DNA of 64,000 nt, from the NCBI GenBank assembly GCA_963781785.1, contig CAWAHD010000002.1, forward strand, positions 1,364,001-1,428,000, given 5' to 3'. The position numbers and the translations under genes are program-made. Shown here one piece after another: positions 1 through 8,176 of the stretch. This stretch comes from CAWAHD01 sp963781785 (GTDB taxonomy: Bacteria; Planctomycetota; Planctomycetia; Isosphaerales; Isosphaeraceae). Numbering within the stretch: position 1 is the stretch's first letter; each line of letters begins with the position of its first letter. The notes beneath the pieces were generated by a model. It worked only from the letters and a program-made list of their open reading frames with translations, did not search any database and was not told the origin of the DNA.

Positions 1-590
1 ACCCAGGCGGGATCGAGCACCGGGACAGCCGCGACGACTGGCACCGGCTCCGCGGGATCGACAACCGCAACGACGACGTCTCCCAGCTCATCCGGACAGA
101 CCAGCACGGCGGCGAGCACTTCCGGCGCACCGGCAGGAGCGGCCACGACCGCCTCTTCTGATGGCTCCAATGGGCAAGCCAGCACCAGCACCGGCTCGAC
201 GGCGCCCGCACCCAGCACGAGTGGAAGCCAGGGAGGCGCGGCGGCTTCGACCTCGACATCGTCGTCGGTGAATGCTGGCGGCACCGGTTCGGGAACGTCA
301 GGCGCTCAAACATCGACCGGATCCTCGGCGAGCGCCGGCGGCTCAGCGACGGGATCGCCGGGCGCCCAGGCGTCGACCGGAACGTCTTCGTCGGCCAATT
401 CCAGCGGCGGAGGGACGGGATCGTCGGGGGCTCAGGCATCGACCGGGACGTCCTCTTCGGTCAACTCCGGCGACAGCGGCTCCGGGCGCAGGCGTCGACT
501 TCGACGTCATCGTCAGTCAACGCCGACGGCAGCGGCAGCGGATCATCTGGGGCACAGACGTCGACATCCTCTTCGATCACGGCGTCCTGA
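1..590 (+). CDS. C-terminal part of a Ser/Thr/Gly/Ala-rich repeat protein (5' end outside window, frameshifted)
   Basis: The gene enters the window already open and has no recognisable domain here. About 196 residues are visible, almost all Ser, Thr, Gly, Ala, Gln and Asn. From about 301 the tail is made of degenerate units of 20 to 22 residues that start with GAQ(A/T)ST. Frame 1 carries the repeat to about 484. The repeat then continues (GAQASTSTSSSVNAD) in frame 3 and stops at the TGA at 588-590. One missing base in the GGG at 484-486 explains this, because the frame-1 continuation turns into Arg-rich nonsense. Such low-complexity tails are common in secreted or surface proteins, but no function can be assigned from this fragment. 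Confidence 0.55.
301..585 (+). repeat. Coding tandem repeat, units of about 60-66 bp
   Basis: Five units begin with a GAQ-coding block near 301, 361, 427, 485 and 549. The spacing alternates between about 60 and 66 bp, which are multiples of three apart from the 1-base defect near 485. The repeats encode the Ser/Thr/Gly/Ala tail described above. Confidence 0.6.
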
Positions 591-651
591 CCGCTTCAGA
601 AGCTCAACTCGAGGCGCCGCGACCCGCACGGCGTGGCGCCTCGAGCCGCGA

Positions 652-2142
652 TCATCGACGAGGCTCGATTGTTGTCGCTGAACCGAGTGGGCCTTGTGGA
701 GTTTCAATAAAGGTATTCTCCATTTCCAACGCATCGAATGCATCGAGGCGCGGAGTCTCGCTCACGGTGAGCGTGTAGCTGCCGCGATTGTGTAGTCCCG
801 CGGTATCCAGAAAGAATGCCATCAGGGAAACTTCATCGTTCGGGCTGATCGCCCAGGGGGTCTTGAAGGTGATCGATTTCCCCGGGGACAGGACAGCCTG
901 GCGGACGGCATAGCCGTCCTCCTCATCGGTCGCGTAATCGAGCACGACCCCGGGAAACGGGTCGGCATCCCGTCCGGTGGCGGGGCCCATGAAGGCTTCG
1001 CCGGCAACGGCGACCTTGTAGGTCTTTCCCCGCTCCAGATCGACGCGGACCGCCCCGTCGTTGGGGCGAGATGACCCCTTCACGCTCGCCCCCGGTAGGT
1101 GGATGCAATGTCGAACGGCATCGACGACGATCTCGACCTTCTCTGCGCTGGGCCTCACGGGGGTCCAATCGACGATCAGGTTGCCGCCCGATCCGGAGTA
1201 GGCCGGCGCGGGATGCAGCCTGGCCGCCGGGCGTTTCGGCTCGTGTTGCGGACCGCCAGGCGACTGCGCTAACACCAGAGCGCCGGCCGTGATCACGCCC
1301 AGGCCCAGGGTCAGACCAGCGACGCTCAATTTGGTTCTGGTCATGGTCCTGCACACCCTTTCGCTCAAGGAAATTGCCGTTGCCGAAATCGGGCAACAAT
1401 CCGGTGCCCACGCCACCGAGGGAATGAATACGCATTGAACTGTGGAATTCAGTAATTCGGGCCGCATGTACGGTAACGCCCGGATCGCCGGCCGGGGGCC
1501 GACCAGGAGGCCCGCGACCGCGACGCCTCGACGGATCAACCGGCAGCGCAGCCGCTTTCGAGCCCGAGCCAGACGGCCCCGCACCGTATCTTCGGTCAGT
1601 CCGAGGCGGCTGGCCGCTGCCTCGTATGACATCGCCTCGAGGTAGCACAGGACGACGGGCGCGCGATACTTCTCGGGAAGCCGGGCGATCTCCTCGTTAA
1701 GGATGACCGCCTCGTCGGACTGGGAACCATTCGAGATTCCCGGCGCCGTTGTTGCCGCACTCGACCGCTGGGCGGCCACGAGTTCGTGCCGTCGGCGCCG
1801 GACGGCGTCGGACCTGGCTTTCGAGGCAACGCGATGGGCGACGCCATGGAGCCAACTGGCCAGCGAGTCCTTGACCCAGAGGGACCGCGCTTTGCGGGCG
1901 AGCACCAGGAACGTCGCCTGGAACGCGTCCTCGGCGGCGTGCTCATCGCGGAGCACGCCCCGGCAGACGTCGAGAACCATCGGACCGTGGCGCTCCACCA
2001 GCACTTCGAACGCGTCTTCGGCGCCGGCGCCCCGGCCAGCAAGGAACAGGGCCAGGAGTCGCGCGTCCGTCGTGCCGCCGAGAGCTCCCAGGGTATACAA
2101 GTGCCGGATGTGCCGGAGGGCGCCGGCCTGTCGGTTCGTCAT
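652..2142 (-). CDS. ECF-type sigma-70 factor with membrane segment and C-terminal extracytoplasmic extension
   Basis: This is an RNA polymerase sigma factor of the extracytoplasmic-function class, 496 residues from the ATG at 2142. Sigma region 2 lies at about residues 42-115 (AFEVLVERHGPMVLDVCRG and FQATFLVLARKA, followed by a basic stretch). Region 4 lies at about 150-205 (IARLPEKYRAPVVLCYLEAM, then an SYEAAASRLGLTEDTVRGRL helix-turn-helix). A hydrophobic segment at about 272-292 probably spans the membrane. Behind it is a 200-residue region of unknown fold. Long C-terminal extensions are a known planctomycete variation and may replace a separate anti-sigma factor; that role is inferred. 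The upstream in-frame ORF to 2286 is judged non-coding because the first 70 bases before ATG 2142 are shared, as a leader, with the gene remnant at 3851-4327. Confidence 0.85.
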   Translation of the reverse strand: MTNRQAGALRHIRHLYTLGALGGTTDARLLALFLAGRGAGAEDAFEVLVERHGPMVLDVCRGVLRDEHAAEDAFQATFLVLARKARSLWVKDSLASWLHGVAHRVASKARSDAVRRRRHELVAAQRSSAATTAPGISNGSQSDEAVILNEEIARLPEKYRAPVVLCYLEAMSYEAAASRLGLTEDTVRGRLARARKRLRCRLIRRGVAVAGLLVGPRPAIRALPYMRPELLNSTVQCVFIPSVAWAPDCCPISATAISLSERVCRTMTRTKLSVAGLTLGLGVITAGALVLAQSPGGPQHEPKRPAARLHPAPAYSGSGGNLIVDWTPVRPSAEKVEIVVDAVRHCIHLPGASVKGSSRPNDGAVRVDLERGKTYKVAVAGEAFMGPATGRDADPFPGVVLDYATDEEDGYAVRQAVLSPGKSITFKTPWAISPNDEVSLMAFFLDTAGLHNRGSYTLTVSETPRLDAFDALEMENTFIETPQGPLGSATTIEPRR

Positions 2143-2216
2143 GTCCGCTCCCTCGGTGCGTTCGTCTCCATAGTAATGCCTGGAGAGCGGTATCGCCTCA
2201 CGGTTTTTCCTGAGGG
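2143..2216 (-). promoter_or_regulatory. Conserved leader of the ECF sigma gene
   Basis: About 71 bases immediately upstream of ATG 2142 match the leader of the chimeric remnant (4328-4398) with only about five differences. Homology stops abruptly at TTTTTCCTGA on the top strand in both copies. The segment presumably holds the promoter. The minus strand has GGAAAAACC followed by TACTAT farther down, but I cannot assign boxes with certainty. Confidence 0.4.
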
Positions 2217-2276
2217 TGTCTCCCGATTTTTGAACCCAAGCAGAGCGCCCGCAAGGAAATGTCAGCGACGACTCGA

Positions 2277-2915
2277 CTAGACGCACATGGGCAGCACGAT
2301 GATCCAGGCGGTGCCGACCACACGCCCGGCCCGGTCAACCCAGGACTTCTCGTTACACCATTGACGGCTGAGCGCCAGGGCTATCCACGCCACCACTACG
2401 GAGCCGGGGATGATCGCAACCGACCACACTCCGAAATAAACACCCAGCGCGGGCATGACGAGAGCCGCCGATACGGGAGCAGCGCATCCCCAGAACCCTG
2501 GCTGGCAGAGCAGATGACTTCCTGATGGCCTCGGCTTTCGCAGTCGCAGAATCAGTACGGCCAGCGTCAGGGGGACGAGGAACGGGGCCAGCGTGATCAC
2601 GCCGGAATCGACGAGTCGCCGGCCGAGTCCTGGCCCATTGCGGTCGAAGAGCGTCCAGTGCAGGGTCATCTTGCCGGGCAGGCTCCCGGGCCTCAGCCAT
2701 TCTTTCCCATTGTGCAGCGCCCAGTTGACGCTGGGATCGCGGTAGAGCTCTTCAACCTTGCGACCGCGTAACGGTGGGGAGCCAATTGCCACCGAGCCGA
2801 TATGCCCCATCGTCCGGAACAGATCGCGAAGCTCGCGACCCACCAGGACGAGACCAAGAGCGACCGCTACGATCAGCACCATCGAGTCGAGCAGATTGAA
2901 CCGTCGCACCGGCAT
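2277..2915 (-). CDS. Hypothetical integral membrane protein
   Basis: The gene encodes 212 residues. A hydrophobic segment at about 11-27 (MVLIVAVALGLVLVGRE) is followed by a soluble loop of about 75 residues. Further hydrophobic stretches follow near 105-125, 140-180 and 200-212, giving about four to five membrane helices. A GAGGAG ribosome binding site sits 9 bases before ATG 2915, which supports the start. I do not recognise the family. The neighbours are the ECF sigma gene and a toxin-antitoxin pair, and the gene is not obviously co-transcribed with either. Confidence 0.65.
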   Translation of the reverse strand: MPVRRFNLLDSMVLIVAVALGLVLVGRELRDLFRTMGHIGSVAIGSPPLRGRKVEELYRDPSVNWALHNGKEWLRPGSLPGKMTLHWTLFDRNGPGLGRRLVDSGVITLAPFLVPLTLAVLILRLRKPRPSGSHLLCQPGFWGCAAPVSAALVMPALGVYFGVWSVAIIPGSVVVAWIALALSRQWCNEKSWVDRAGRVVGTAWIIVLPMCV

Positions 2916-2964
2916 TTTTCCAGCTCCTCGATCGCGATCTACGCAATAAACTCAGTTCGGGCTC

Positions 2965-3423
2965 TCAAGGCTGCTCGGGATTGATGACAGCCAGCCCTTC
3001 GAGCACGGCAATGTCGCAAAGCCGTTGGTCGGCGCAGACAAAGCAACCAATGGGAGCGGGCTGCTGAATCGAGAGAGCCACCGCGAGCTGAATCGCGTCG
3101 AGCGTGTGGATCTTCCGGGTCTTCCCGTACTTCGCAATGAGGTCGCTGGCTGATTCGAACTGAGCGTTCAAGATCCGGACCGGGATCACGGTGCGACTGC
3201 GAACGTCGGCGTAAAATCGCAGGCGGAGGCGGTCGAAGTCAGCATCAAGGATCTCGCCCGTGCGCACCTTCTTTGCGAATACCGAAGGCATCTCGACGAG
3301 CGTCAAGCGAGCGATGGCATAATCTGAACCCGATTCGGCGAGAATTTGATCGACCCTGGGTGAACCCGGCTCCGTGTGATAGTGCTTTACCAGAGCGCTT
3401 GTGTCAAAGAAGTAGTGCGGCAT
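2965..3423 (-). CDS. PIN-domain ribonuclease toxin (VapC-like)
   Basis: This 152-residue protein has the size and motifs of type II toxins with a PIN domain, which cleave RNA using a metal bound by acidic residues. The N-terminal FFDTSALVKHYH carries the first Asp (residue 7). VEMPSVFAKK carries the conserved Glu. TLDAIQLAVAL carries the Asp of the central motif, and CADQRLCDIA the last one. All four acidic positions are present, so the toxin looks intact. Its ATG at 3421-3423 follows directly after the TAG of the antitoxin gene at 3424-3426, the usual coupled antitoxin-first arrangement. Confidence 0.88.
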   Translation of the reverse strand: MPHYFFDTSALVKHYHTEPGSPRVDQILAESGSDYAIARLTLVEMPSVFAKKVRTGEILDADFDRLRLRFYADVRSRTVIPVRILNAQFESASDLIAKYGKTRKIHTLDAIQLAVALSIQQPAPIGCFVCADQRLCDIAVLEGLAVINPEQP

Positions 3424-3738
3424 CTAAATTCGGTCTTCTCTCTCTTCGATCACGGCCCGGGCCATCGAGCCGGTAATTTTCGAGAGCGTCCGGCGGACCT
3501 CTTCGATTGAGGGTATATCCTTGCCTGCCACTTCGCGGGCGCAGTACTCAATCGCATCGTAATCGATGAGATCCGCCGTCGCAGGATTCTGGGCGCCGTC
3601 GGCATCATACCCACCCTCGTGCTCCTGCCGGAAGCGCCGCACTGCCTCCTCCAAGACGGCTTTCTCGGATGCAAACGCGCCGCTCGCAACCCTTTTCCGG
3701 ACGAAGTCCTCGAGCTCGTCGGTCAGCGGAATGTTCAT
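3424..3738 (-). CDS. Type II antitoxin, ribbon-helix-helix-like
   Basis: The protein has 104 residues from the ATG at 3738, preceded by a GGAGAT ribosome binding site. A longer ORF reaches back to 3888, but the extra 50 residues look non-coding. The N-terminus (MNIPLTDELEDFVRKRVASG, then EKAVLEEAVRRFRQE) resembles ParD/CopG-like antitoxins: one short strand and two helices that bind operator DNA as a dimer. The acidic C-terminal half would bind and block the PIN toxin encoded immediately downstream. The operon is probably self-repressed by the complex, as is usual for this class. Confidence 0.78.
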   Translation of the reverse strand: MNIPLTDELEDFVRKRVASGAFASEKAVLEEAVRRFRQEHEGGYDADGAQNPATADLIDYDAIEYCAREVAGKDIPSIEEVRRTLSKITGSMARAVIEEREDRI

Positions 3739-3850
3739 CGGCGAAATCTCCGTTCGAATAGGGGACGCGGCTGGCTCACATTGATCCAGTATACCGCAGT
3801 CGGCGCCTGACTGGCAAAACCCGGTTTCGCGGAGCTTTCCAAACGTCGTC

Positions 3851-4200
3851 TCACTTCTCTGGTGACAGCGATTTGACGAGTCTGTCAACGTCGTCGGAGG
3901 TCAGCCGCTTTGCCGTCCGCTCAAGCATCCGGCGGAGATGGCGGACGCCCTCGATCGATCCGGCAGGAAACCCGATATTGCCCAGCGGGCCTCCACACGT
4001 GATCAGGATCGTGCCGTCCGGCTCGGTGATCGCATGCCAGGGGATGCCGCGATGCGTAATGGGCAGCTTTTCGATCACGTCGCTGGCGTGGTCATCGAGA
4101 CCCTCCATCACCTTGACGATCACGTAATCCTTTTCGAGAGCCCCGTGATGATCCTCCATCCAGCGAGCCAGGCGGAAGCACGCCCCGCGCCGCGGACCGC
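3851..4200 (-). repeat. Duplicate of the thioredoxin-domain coding segment at 5109-5458
   Basis: About 350 bases are nearly identical to the 3' end of the carboxypeptidase-regulatory/thioredoxin gene. Most differences are scattered single substitutions at codon third positions. Both copies end with the same stop context, SPEK versus SPDK. Confidence 0.85.
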
Positions 4201-4327
4201 GTTCGGCGCCGGCCTCCGGGCCGGCGAGGAACAGGGCCAGGAGCCGCGCGTCCGTCGTGCCGCCGAGAGCCCCCAGACGATACAAGTGCCGGATGTGCCG
4301 GAGGACGCCGGCCTGTCGGTTCGCCAT
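3851..4327 (-). pseudogene. Chimeric remnant: ECF sigma N-terminus fused to thioredoxin-like C-terminus
   Basis: This open frame joins two unrelated neighbours. Residues 1 to about 39 from ATG 4327 (MANRQAGVLRHIRHLYRLG, then GGTTDARLLALFLAG) match the start of the ECF sigma gene at 2142. The last 115 or so residues (CFRLARWMEDHHGALEKDY onward) match the C-terminal thioredoxin-like part of the gene at 5109-7948. The DNA join is near 4198-4202. The donor reads CGPC at the redox site; here it is RGAC, so the first cysteine is lost and a working thioredoxin is unlikely. Sigma region 2 and region 4 are missing as well. It probably arose by an internal deletion in a second ECF/thioredoxin-protein gene pair. 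It stays open in frame, so a short product cannot be excluded. Confidence 0.75.
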
Positions 4328-4398
4328 GTACGCTCCCTCAGTGCGTTGGTTTCCATAGTAATGCCTGGAGAGCGGCATCGCCTCACGGTTTTTCCTGA
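4198..4398 (-). repeat. Duplicate of the ECF sigma gene 5' region at 2015-2216
   Basis: About 200 bases covering the leader and the first codons of the ECF gene are repeated here in the same orientation. Homology begins at TTCGGCGCCGG and ends at TTTTTCCTGA. Confidence 0.85.
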
Positions 4399-4400
4399 CT

Positions 4401-5069
4401 TCATGAAGACGAAGAGAGGGCTATCAAGACAACGCCAACCACGAAGAACGCGAATGCGATCAATATGAGCTCCAGCGGGAGCTTCGGCGGAGCCCAGATG
4501 CGGCGCGTCGCCGCGACGGCGTCGGCGTATTCGGGTTCAAACACCATCGAGCTCGGAAGATCCCACGAATTCAGCATCGGCACCGTGAACGCGAGAAGCA
4601 AAACTGCGTTGCCGATGTACTCCAGGTGGGGCATCGGCCCAGAGCGGATGAAGGGTTCGAGCGCCCACGCCGAAAACCAACAAGCGGCCAACGACCATTC
4701 GAACCGAAGCGCCCAGCGTTTTCGTCGGAGAAAACCGCAAGCCGCACCGAGCGCCGCGATCGGCATCCAGGACTGCAGCACAAGCCCAGCGAATCCCCCA
4801 GGCTGCATGATCCACGGAGCACTCACTCGGCCGGCCAGGTGGGACAGCAAGATCCAGATCGAATGGCTAGCGTTTAAACCGAACAACAGCACGTAGGCAA
4901 TATTGATGATCGCCAGAGCTTTGACGTACGACTCGTCACGGCGGTGAGCGAAACGAAGAGCCAGTGCTTCAGGGCTGTTACTGGCCCGTCGATCGCCCGG
5001 TTCTGCGGTCGGAGCCGCATAGGGATTCGCCGCGTCCTCGCCCGGTCCGGATGGTGGCTGAATGGGCAT
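4401..5069 (-). CDS. Hypothetical membrane protein with NPYAAP N-terminal motif
   Basis: The gene encodes 222 residues. The proline-rich N-terminus with ANPYAAPTAEP resembles the start of many planctomycete membrane proteins. Hydrophobic helices follow at about 50-68, 90-110, 127-140, 150-168 and 198-218, so four to five membrane spans are likely. No catalytic motif is visible and I cannot assign a family or function. It lies between the chimeric remnant and the large thioredoxin-domain gene on the same strand. Confidence 0.65.
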   Translation of the reverse strand: MPIQPPSGPGEDAANPYAAPTAEPGDRRASNSPEALALRFAHRRDESYVKALAIINIAYVLLFGLNASHSIWILLSHLAGRVSAPWIMQPGGFAGLVLQSWMPIAALGAACGFLRRKRWALRFEWSLAACWFSAWALEPFIRSGPMPHLEYIGNAVLLLAFTVPMLNSWDLPSSMVFEPEYADAVAATRRIWAPPKLPLELILIAFAFFVVGVVLIALSSSS

Positions 5070-5108
5070 CGCTCGTGAGGCTCCGGGGTCGGTGTTGCAA
5101 CCGCCATC

Positions 5109-7948
5109 CTATTTGTCCGGTGACAGCGATTTGACGAGTCTGTCAACGTCGTCGGGCGTCAGCCGCTTTGCCGTCCGTTCGAGCATCCGGCGAAGATGGC
5201 GGACGCCCTCGATCGATCCGGCAGGAAATCCGATATTGCCCAGCGGGCCTTCACTCGTGATCAGGATCGTGCCGTCCGGCTCGGTGATCGCATGCCAGGG
5301 GATGCCGCGATTCTTGATCGGCAGCTTGTCAATCACCTCGCCGGCATGGTCGTCGAGTCCCTCCATCACCTTGACAATCACGTAATCCTTTTCCAGAACC
5401 GCATGATGATCCTCAATCCACCGAGCCAGGCGGAAGCACGGCCCGCACCGCGGACCGCCGTCGACGATCCACACGCGACGACCGCTGGCGCTGGCTTCCT
5501 TCCTGGCCTCGGCCAGCATGACGAGTGCATCGCGAGCGGGCGGCACGTGCTCCTTCAGAAAACTCTCGCCGGCGGCCGCCGCGGGGTCGATCTTCTCCGC
5601 CCTTACGCGCTGGGATGCGATCAACTCTCGGTTGCCCTTGAGCGCGACGAGCACGATTTCTCCCGGGCCGGGGATCGGCCAGCCATAGCCAGCAAGGCTT
5701 GCAGCATCGGTCTTGAGCTGAGCGGCCTCCACACGCAATGTCACATAGCTGAGCACGGATTTCACCTGGTCATAATCGAGCAATCGACCAGCCACCCTGA
5801 GCACGTGCTGAGAAGCATCGCCCTCGAGAACGACCAGAGCATGCATGTGACTCGAGCCCGCGTCGCGGCAGATCTTCTCGACACTTGCAGCCAGCGGAAC
5901 CGCCGGTCGCGCGATCGGGGCAGGTGTGCCGATCCGAGTGGGAGTGATGTGGTCGTTCTCCCTGACTTCGCCGGGCTCGAACACGTGATTGTCGTCGAGA
6001 TATGCGGCATGATCCGCTTTGAAGTCCATCGTTAACTGAAGCGGCACTTTCGCGGGCAGGCCCGCGAACCGGAATCGTCCCGCCGTGTCGGTCCGCTGAG
6101 CGGCAACCGGCTCGTAAAAAAACTGCTTCATATAAATCCGCAATGTGCGATCTGGCAGGGGCCGAGCGTTCTCGTCGACGATCGCTCCCTTGTAGGTGGC
6201 CGTCGGCTCCATGGCGACCGTCAGCGTTGTGTCGCCCAGGCCGGCCGTGACGAAACCGCTCCGGTGATTGGGAGGATCGGCGAAGAGCAATACCAGGTTT
6301 TCCGCGTCGAACTCGGCTTCGAACGCTCCATTCGGGTAGACCTTGGGCTGGGCTGGAAGTGGCGCCTGACGCCAGTCTGGCGTCCAGGCAACGGCAACGA
6401 GAGAGGGAGACGGTTCATAAAACGCCTTGTCAAGCATCAATCGGCCGGTGATCTTCCGCTTGCCCAGCCAGGCGCGATGGAACTCGACTTGGACCGGGTC
6501 GCCGGCGGTCACCTTGAGCGTTTGCTGCTGGCTCCAGGTTCCTGAGCTCAAGCGCAATCCGTGTTTGCCCTTGCCCACGCCGGCCCGGGCGATGCCCTGG
6601 GCGTCGGTTCTCAGCCAGTCAGAGACGCCGGCTGTTCCCGACTGCGAGTGGCCCTTTGCGTCGAGCCATTTGACCTGGCCATCGGTCGAGAGCTCGACCC
6701 AGGCGTCGGCCACCGGCGTGCGCTCGGGTCCGCGCGTCACGCGTGCGGTCAGAGGCGTCGCGGGATAAACGTTGATCACGATTTCGGCGGGCGTCGCGGT
6801 GTTGTCCTTGAGGATTTCGCCCGTCCACAGATCACTGGCCCACTCCAGATCGGTGATGCCGAGGATATAGCCGTGCTCGGAGAAAACGCGGAGTTTGAAC
6901 GATCCATCTCGCTCTGCGCGGCCGCGCGGGATGTCGCTGTGCTCGCCCGGGCCAAATCCATAGCCGCCGATCAGAATACCTTGGGCGCTCGCACCCTCGG
7001 GCATGATCAGACGGCCCTGCACGGTCTGCGCGCGACGCACGCGGACCGTGGTGATCCCTGCGGTGATCTGGTGCCGATCGATCTCGTCGATCTTCCAATC
7101 GGCTTCCACGAGCAGGACCTCGACGAATTTCAGTTTGTCCCGTGGGAACCAGGGCACGATGGCCGTGCCGAGCGCATCCGTTGTGACGTGGGCTGCTTCG
7201 ATGTCCTGAACGACGATCCAGCCGGAATCCTCGGGACGGACATTGATCAAAAGCTCGATGCCACCGACTGCCTTGCCGTCCGCATCGACCACGCGAATGG
7301 TGTGCGGGCCAGGTTCCCGCAGCGCCAGTTGAGTCTTGTGTTGGGGAAGGCGAAGGTTCAGGTCGCGCACGCTGCTCACACCGAGCTGAGGGTGCCAGGC
7401 GGACAATCTTTCGAGAGGCTCCCCGGCCGGAAGCCGGAGCTGCGCCTTGCCATCCTGGCCGGTGACGCCCTGAACTTTGAAACCGGTTCCCGAACCTGCG
7501 ACCTGCGCATCTTGCACCGGCCTTCCCTCGGACAGAACGGTGACTTCGTGGGTGAGAGCCGGAGCGAGCGTCACCTCGAGGGAGATGCCGACGTGACGCG
7601 GATCGCCACAGCCGGCACCTTGAGCGTTGCCTGATGATTTCCGTCTGCCGACATGATGTGCAACGAAGCGCCGTGTCCCCATACACCCCGGACCTCAAAC
7701 CGGCCGGCGTGGTTCGTCCGCGCGAACGCGGTAGGCTCTTCGGATTGGGAGGTCGATTTCACGATCGCTCCGACTGCCGGCTGACCGTCGGGCATGCGGA
7801 CCGTGCCGGCCAGGGTCACAAATCCGGCCGTCGATTGCGCGATGGCCGGGCCAGAGGAAGCCGGATCGTCGCCCATGACGATGGATGATGCCGGGTTCCA
7901 AGCGGCAATGAGCCAGACGAGCGGCAGAACTCGATGGAGCGCGGGCAT
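5109..7948 (-). CDS. Secreted carboxypeptidase-regulatory-like protein with C-terminal thioredoxin-like domain (frameshifted)
   Basis: The joined product has about 946 residues. It starts at ATG 7948 behind a GGAGG ribosome binding site. The N-terminus (MPALHRVLPLVWLIAAWNPA) is a signal peptide. A carboxypeptidase regulatory-like beta-sandwich follows (LAGTVRMPDGQPAVGAIVKS). The frame changes near 7591-7595 after KVPAVAIRV, where one base is missing, and continues with VGISLEVTLAPA. Several more beta-sandwich segments follow. The last 130 residues form a thioredoxin-like domain with the redox motif GGPRCGPCFRLARW. The protein is probably exported and may use CGPC for thiol-disulfide chemistry; the substrate is unknown. 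Similar secreted proteins often sit beside ECF sigma genes in planctomycetes. Confidence 0.75.
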
Positions 7949-8176
7949 GAGGGTTTCCTCCGGCAAGCGAGCCAAGAATGCCAAGGGTCTCTAGCGGATT
8001 GTACCCGGCTGTTGTGTCGGGATGGAACGGAGCTGCGAGTGAGCCGCGCTCGATCTGCGAAATCGTTTGCGGGGCGTCCCGACGGCCCGTATGATGACGC
8101 CGATTCGGACAAGCCCACAGCTCACCCGCCAGCAGGCCCGCCGCGTTTGTTTTCAACCGACCTTGGGGGTGCAATC

